Positions 61,493 through 64,000 of a stretch of 64,000 nucleotides of DNA are shown in pieces. The stretch is from NCBI RefSeq assembly GCF_011303555.1, contig NZ_CP049868.1, positions 1,922,001 to 1,986,000 on the forward strand. Direction: 5' to 3'. The stretch's first letter is position 1. Every line of letters starts with the position of its first letter. This DNA is from Pedobacter sp. HDW13. Its GTDB lineage: Bacteria; Bacteroidota; Bacteroidia; Sphingobacteriales; Sphingobacteriaceae. A program made the position numbers and the translations under genes. The notes under the pieces are model-generated. The model saw nothing but the letters and a program-made list of their open reading frames with translations. It was not told the origin of the DNA and ran no database searches.

Positions 61493-64000
61493 CTAGTGTG
61501 CCGCCAGCCAGTTATCACCTTCGCCAATCTCCACTACAATAGGTACCGTAAGTTTAATGGCATTGGTCATTTTATCCTGGATAATAGCTTTCATGGCTTC
61601 CTTTTCCGTTTTCAACACATCAAAAACCAACTCATCATGCACTTGCATGGTCATGGTCGATTTTAAATTTTGTGCCTTCATCTCTTTGTGGATATTGATC
61701 ATGGCAATCTTGATCATATCGGCTGCAGAACCTTGAATAGGCGCGTTAATGGCATTTCGCTCCGCAAATCCTCTTACAGTTTGGTTAGCAGAGTTAATGT
61801 CTCTCAAGTAGCGCCTTCTGCCCATTATCGTTTCAACAAAACCATTTTCGCGCGCAAAGTTCATGGTATCGCTCATATATTGTTTAATACCCGGATATTG
61901 CGTAAAATACTGCTCAATAATTTCGGCGGCTTCTTTACGCGGAATGCCCAGGTTTTGCGACAAACCAAATGCCGATTGACCGTAAATGATACCAAAGTTT
62001 ACCGCCTTCGCATTTCTACGCTGAGTGCCATCTACTTCTTCGATGCTTACGCCATACACTTTTGCAGCGGTAGCGGTATGAATATCGATGCCTTTATTAA
62101 ATGCATCGAGCATATTTTGTTCCTTGCTGATTTCGGCAATAATGCGCAATTCGATTTGCGAATAATCGGCAGATAGCAGAATATGGTTTTCATCGCGGGC
62201 AATAAAAGCCTTGCGCACTTCCCGTCCACGTTCGGTGCGGATCGGAATATTCTGTAAGTTCGGGTTGTTGGAACTTAAGCGTCCGGTTGCTGCTACAGCC
62301 TGGTTGTAAGAAGTGTGAACCCTGCCGGTTTTCGGGTTAACCATTAGTGGCAAGGCATCAACATAAGTTGATTTAAGCTTCTGCAACTGGCGGAAATCCA
62401 GAATATCCTGTACAATATCGCTTTTACTTGCTAAAGCTGTTAAAACATCTTCTCCGGTTTGATATTGCCCGGTTTTGGTTTTCTTGGCTTTGGGATCAAG
62501 CTGAAGTTTATCAAATAAAACCTCGCCCAGCTGTTTTGGCGATGCAAGGTTAAATTTAATCCCTGCTTTATCATAAACATTCTGTTCAAATTTAATAATG
62601 TCGGTTTCGAGTTCTTTAGAATAAGCCTTTAAGGTTTCAATATCGATGCGAACACCTTCTTTTTCGATATCGGCCAATACATACACCAAAGGATTTTCAA
62701 TTTCTTCAGCCAGTTTAGCGGCGTTCAGTTCGGTTAATTTCGGTTCGAATACATGCGCCAGTTGCAAAGTAACATCAGCATCTTCTGCGGCATAATCAAC
62801 CACATCAATTACGGCCACATCGCGCATATTAAGCTGCCCTTTTCCCTTTGGTCCAATCAGCTTAGTAATGGATATAGGCGAATAGCCCAGGTAATTTTCA
62901 GATAATACATCCATCCCATGACGGGTATCCGGATCAATTAAATAGTGCGCCAGCATGGTATCAAAAAGTTTTCCTTTTACCTCCAGGCCATACCATTTCA
63001 ATACCAAAATATCGTATTTGGTATTTTGGCCAATTTTTTCAATATTTTCATCTTCCAGCACAACCCTAAACTCATCTACTATGGCTTGTGCTTCTTCGCG
63101 TACAGCTGAAACCGGAATATAGTAACCTGTACCTGGCTTTACCGAAAAAGAAAGCCCCACAAGCTCGGCCATATTGGCATCGGTACCAGTTGTTTCGGTA
63201 TCGAATGAAATCCGTTTCTCGGCCAGCAACAGCTTAATTAATTCAGCACGTTGCTCGGCAGTATCAACCAGCTGATAATCGTGCGTTGTATTTTCTATAC
63301 TCTTAGCGGGCAGTTTTTCTGCAGGTTCTTCTTCAAGGGTATTGGTATATTGAATTACCTCTCCAGACTGGTTGCCAAATAAATCAGTTTGCGTACCTTC
63401 CTGAAACTTGGCCGTAGTAACCGAAAACTCATCACCAAAAACCCTTCGACCCAGCGTTCTGAATTCTAACTCCGTAAACAAAGGATCTAATAAATCGCGG
63501 CTTGGATCGCAAAGTTCTAAACTGACTTCATCCAACTCAACCGGAACATCCAATAAAATGGTAGCCAGTTTTTTCGAAATCAGACCTTGTTCGGCAAAGT
63601 TCTCTACATTTTCGCGTTGTTTGCCTTTTAACTCGTGCGAGTTGGCAATAATATTTTCCATTGTACCATATTGCTTAATTAAAAGCTTGGCGGTTTTTTC
63701 TCCAATTCCGGGAATGCCAGGGATGTTATCCACGGCATCGCCCCACAGGCCCAAAATATCAATAACCTGATCTACCCGTTCTATTTCCCATTTAGCCAGA
63801 ATTTCTTTTACACCCAGTATTTCCATATCGTTGCCCATACGTGCAGGCTTGTAAATGAAAATATTTTCGGATACCAATTGTCCAAAATCCTTATCAGGTG
63901 TCATACAGTATACCTGGTAACCTTTTTTCTCCGCTTTTTTGGCCAGTGTACCGATAATATCGTCGGCCTCATAACCATCGGAGGTAATTACAGGGATATT
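61493..64000 (-). CDS. polA: DNA polymerase I (5' end beyond the window)
   Basis: Repair and Okazaki-fragment polymerase. The frame is open to the right edge, with 835 visible residues. The 5' nuclease domain is partly visible (the residues before TPDKDFGQLV read SDGYEADDIIGTLAKKA), and GIPGIGEKTAKLLI is its helix-hairpin. The 3'-5' exonuclease is active-looking: SFDTETTG, NTKYDILVLKW and DYAAEDADVTLQ. Polymerase motifs are DYSQIELR, RRNAKAVNFGIIYG and MQVHDELVFDV. It ends one base before the TonB-like gene. Confidence 0.96.
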   Translation of the reverse strand, partial: NIPVITSDGYEADDIIGTLAKKAEKKGYQVYCMTPDKDFGQLVSENIFIYKPARMGNDMEILGVKEILAKWEIERVDQVIDILGLWGDAVDNIPGIPGIGEKTAKLLIKQYGTMENIIANSHELKGKQRENVENFAEQGLISKKLATILLDVPVELDEVSLELCDPSRDLLDPLFTELEFRTLGRRVFGDEFSVTTAKFQEGTQTDLFGNQSGEVIQYTNTLEEEPAEKLPAKSIENTTHDYQLVDTAEQRAELIKLLLAEKRISFDTETTGTDANMAELVGLSFSVKPGTGYYIPVSAVREEAQAIVDEFRVVLEDENIEKIGQNTKYDILVLKWYGLEVKGKLFDTMLAHYLIDPDTRHGMDVLSENYLGYSPISITKLIGPKGKGQLNMRDVAVIDVVDYAAEDADVTLQLAHVFEPKLTELNAAKLAEEIENPLVYVLADIEKEGVRIDIETLKAYSKELETDIIKFEQNVYDKAGIKFNLASPKQLGEVLFDKLQLDPKAKKTKTGQYQTGEDVLTALASKSDIVQDILDFRQLQKLKSTYVDALPLMVNPKTGRVHTSYNQAVAATGRLSSNNPNLQNIPIRTERGREVRKAFIARDENHILLSADYSQIELRIIAEISKEQNMLDAFNKGIDIHTATAAKVYGVSIEEVDGTQRRNAKAVNFGIIYGQSAFGLSQNLGIPRKEAAEIIEQYFTQYPGIKQYMSDTMNFARENGFVETIMGRRRYLRDINSANQTVRGFAERNAINAPIQGSAADMIKIAMINIHKEMKAQNLKSTMTMQVHDELVFDVLKTEKEAMKAIIQDKMTNAIKLTVPIVVEIGEGDNWLAAH

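Noticed and set aside
1..64000. CRISPR arrays, tRNA or rRNA genes, transposases, phage or defence islands
   Set aside because: Nothing with the necessary repeats, cloverleaf sequence or protein families was seen in the gaps or frames.

Overview
The window looks like chromosome from a Bacteroidota bacterium of the Sphingobacteriaceae, most like Pedobacter. The base composition is AT-rich. Many families typical of the phylum are present (DUF2480, DUF3108/DUF3109, DUF4834, DUF6427, DUF6702, DUF4476, coaX-OMP-lptC-PPIase order). Start codons lack Shine-Dalgarno sequences, and several genes carry the Bacteroidota -7 box TAnnTTTG, some with a -33 TTG. The genus is an inference from gene content. 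I saw no rRNA, tRNA, CRISPR array, phage or transposase gene.

Layout. 1-1854 (minus): dTDP-rhamnose genes rfbB-rfbC-rfbD, with rfbD cut by the window edge. 2046-4001 (minus): DUF3108, DUF3109 and DUF2480 genes. 4067-9013 (minus): an envelope-biogenesis set of coaX, an outer-membrane barrel, lptC and a PpiD-like folding factor with a frameshift. 9167-12097 (minus): DUF6427 membrane protein, a frameshifted glycosyltransferase and an LpxH-like phosphoesterase. 12169-12264 (minus): a 31-residue membrane peptide behind a consensus promoter. 12477-14978 (minus): YfhO-like membrane protein. 15108-19151 (plus): alginate-lyase-like protein, a GbsR/MarR regulator, then a DCC / TIGR01777 / SRPBCC operon. 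The regulator gene and the operon are preceded by matching palindromes. 19186-26873 (minus): small membrane protein, YwbE with a plug-like protein, DUF3472, uvrB, and HupE with an M1 peptidase. 27114-38015 (plus): methyltransferases, DUF6702, upp, a small phosphatase, YjjG, an unusual repeat lipoprotein, and a surface-polysaccharide set (flippase, two methyltransferases, glycosyltransferase). 38147-43543: cphA (minus), divergent from cphB, an isoaspartyl peptidase and a TPR gene (plus). This is a complete set for making and breaking down cyanophycin, an Asp/Arg nitrogen reserve. 43890-51777: secreted or membrane proteases (S41, M13, C40), a stomatin-like protein, CapA and three tiny membrane proteins. 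52288-59924 (plus): pyruvate dehydrogenase E1 alpha and E2, DUF885 peptidase, cupin, serine hydrolase, YbaB and an UlaG-like hydrolase. 60109-64000 (minus): Lys-rich repeat protein, TonB-type protein and polA, which is cut by the right edge.

The observations most worth following are these. (1) A pair of TTTCA-N8-TGAAA palindromes may define a small GbsR regulon. (2) The cyanophycin locus is compact and divergent. (3) A lipoprotein carries three HGxxxHxC-type repeats. (4) Several tiny membrane proteins lie outside usual gene calling. (5) Dispersed palindromic repeats lie between genes, and one has become the 3' end of a methyltransferase gene. (6) Three reading frames are broken by loss of one base in a short C or G run, which may be sequence error rather than biology.
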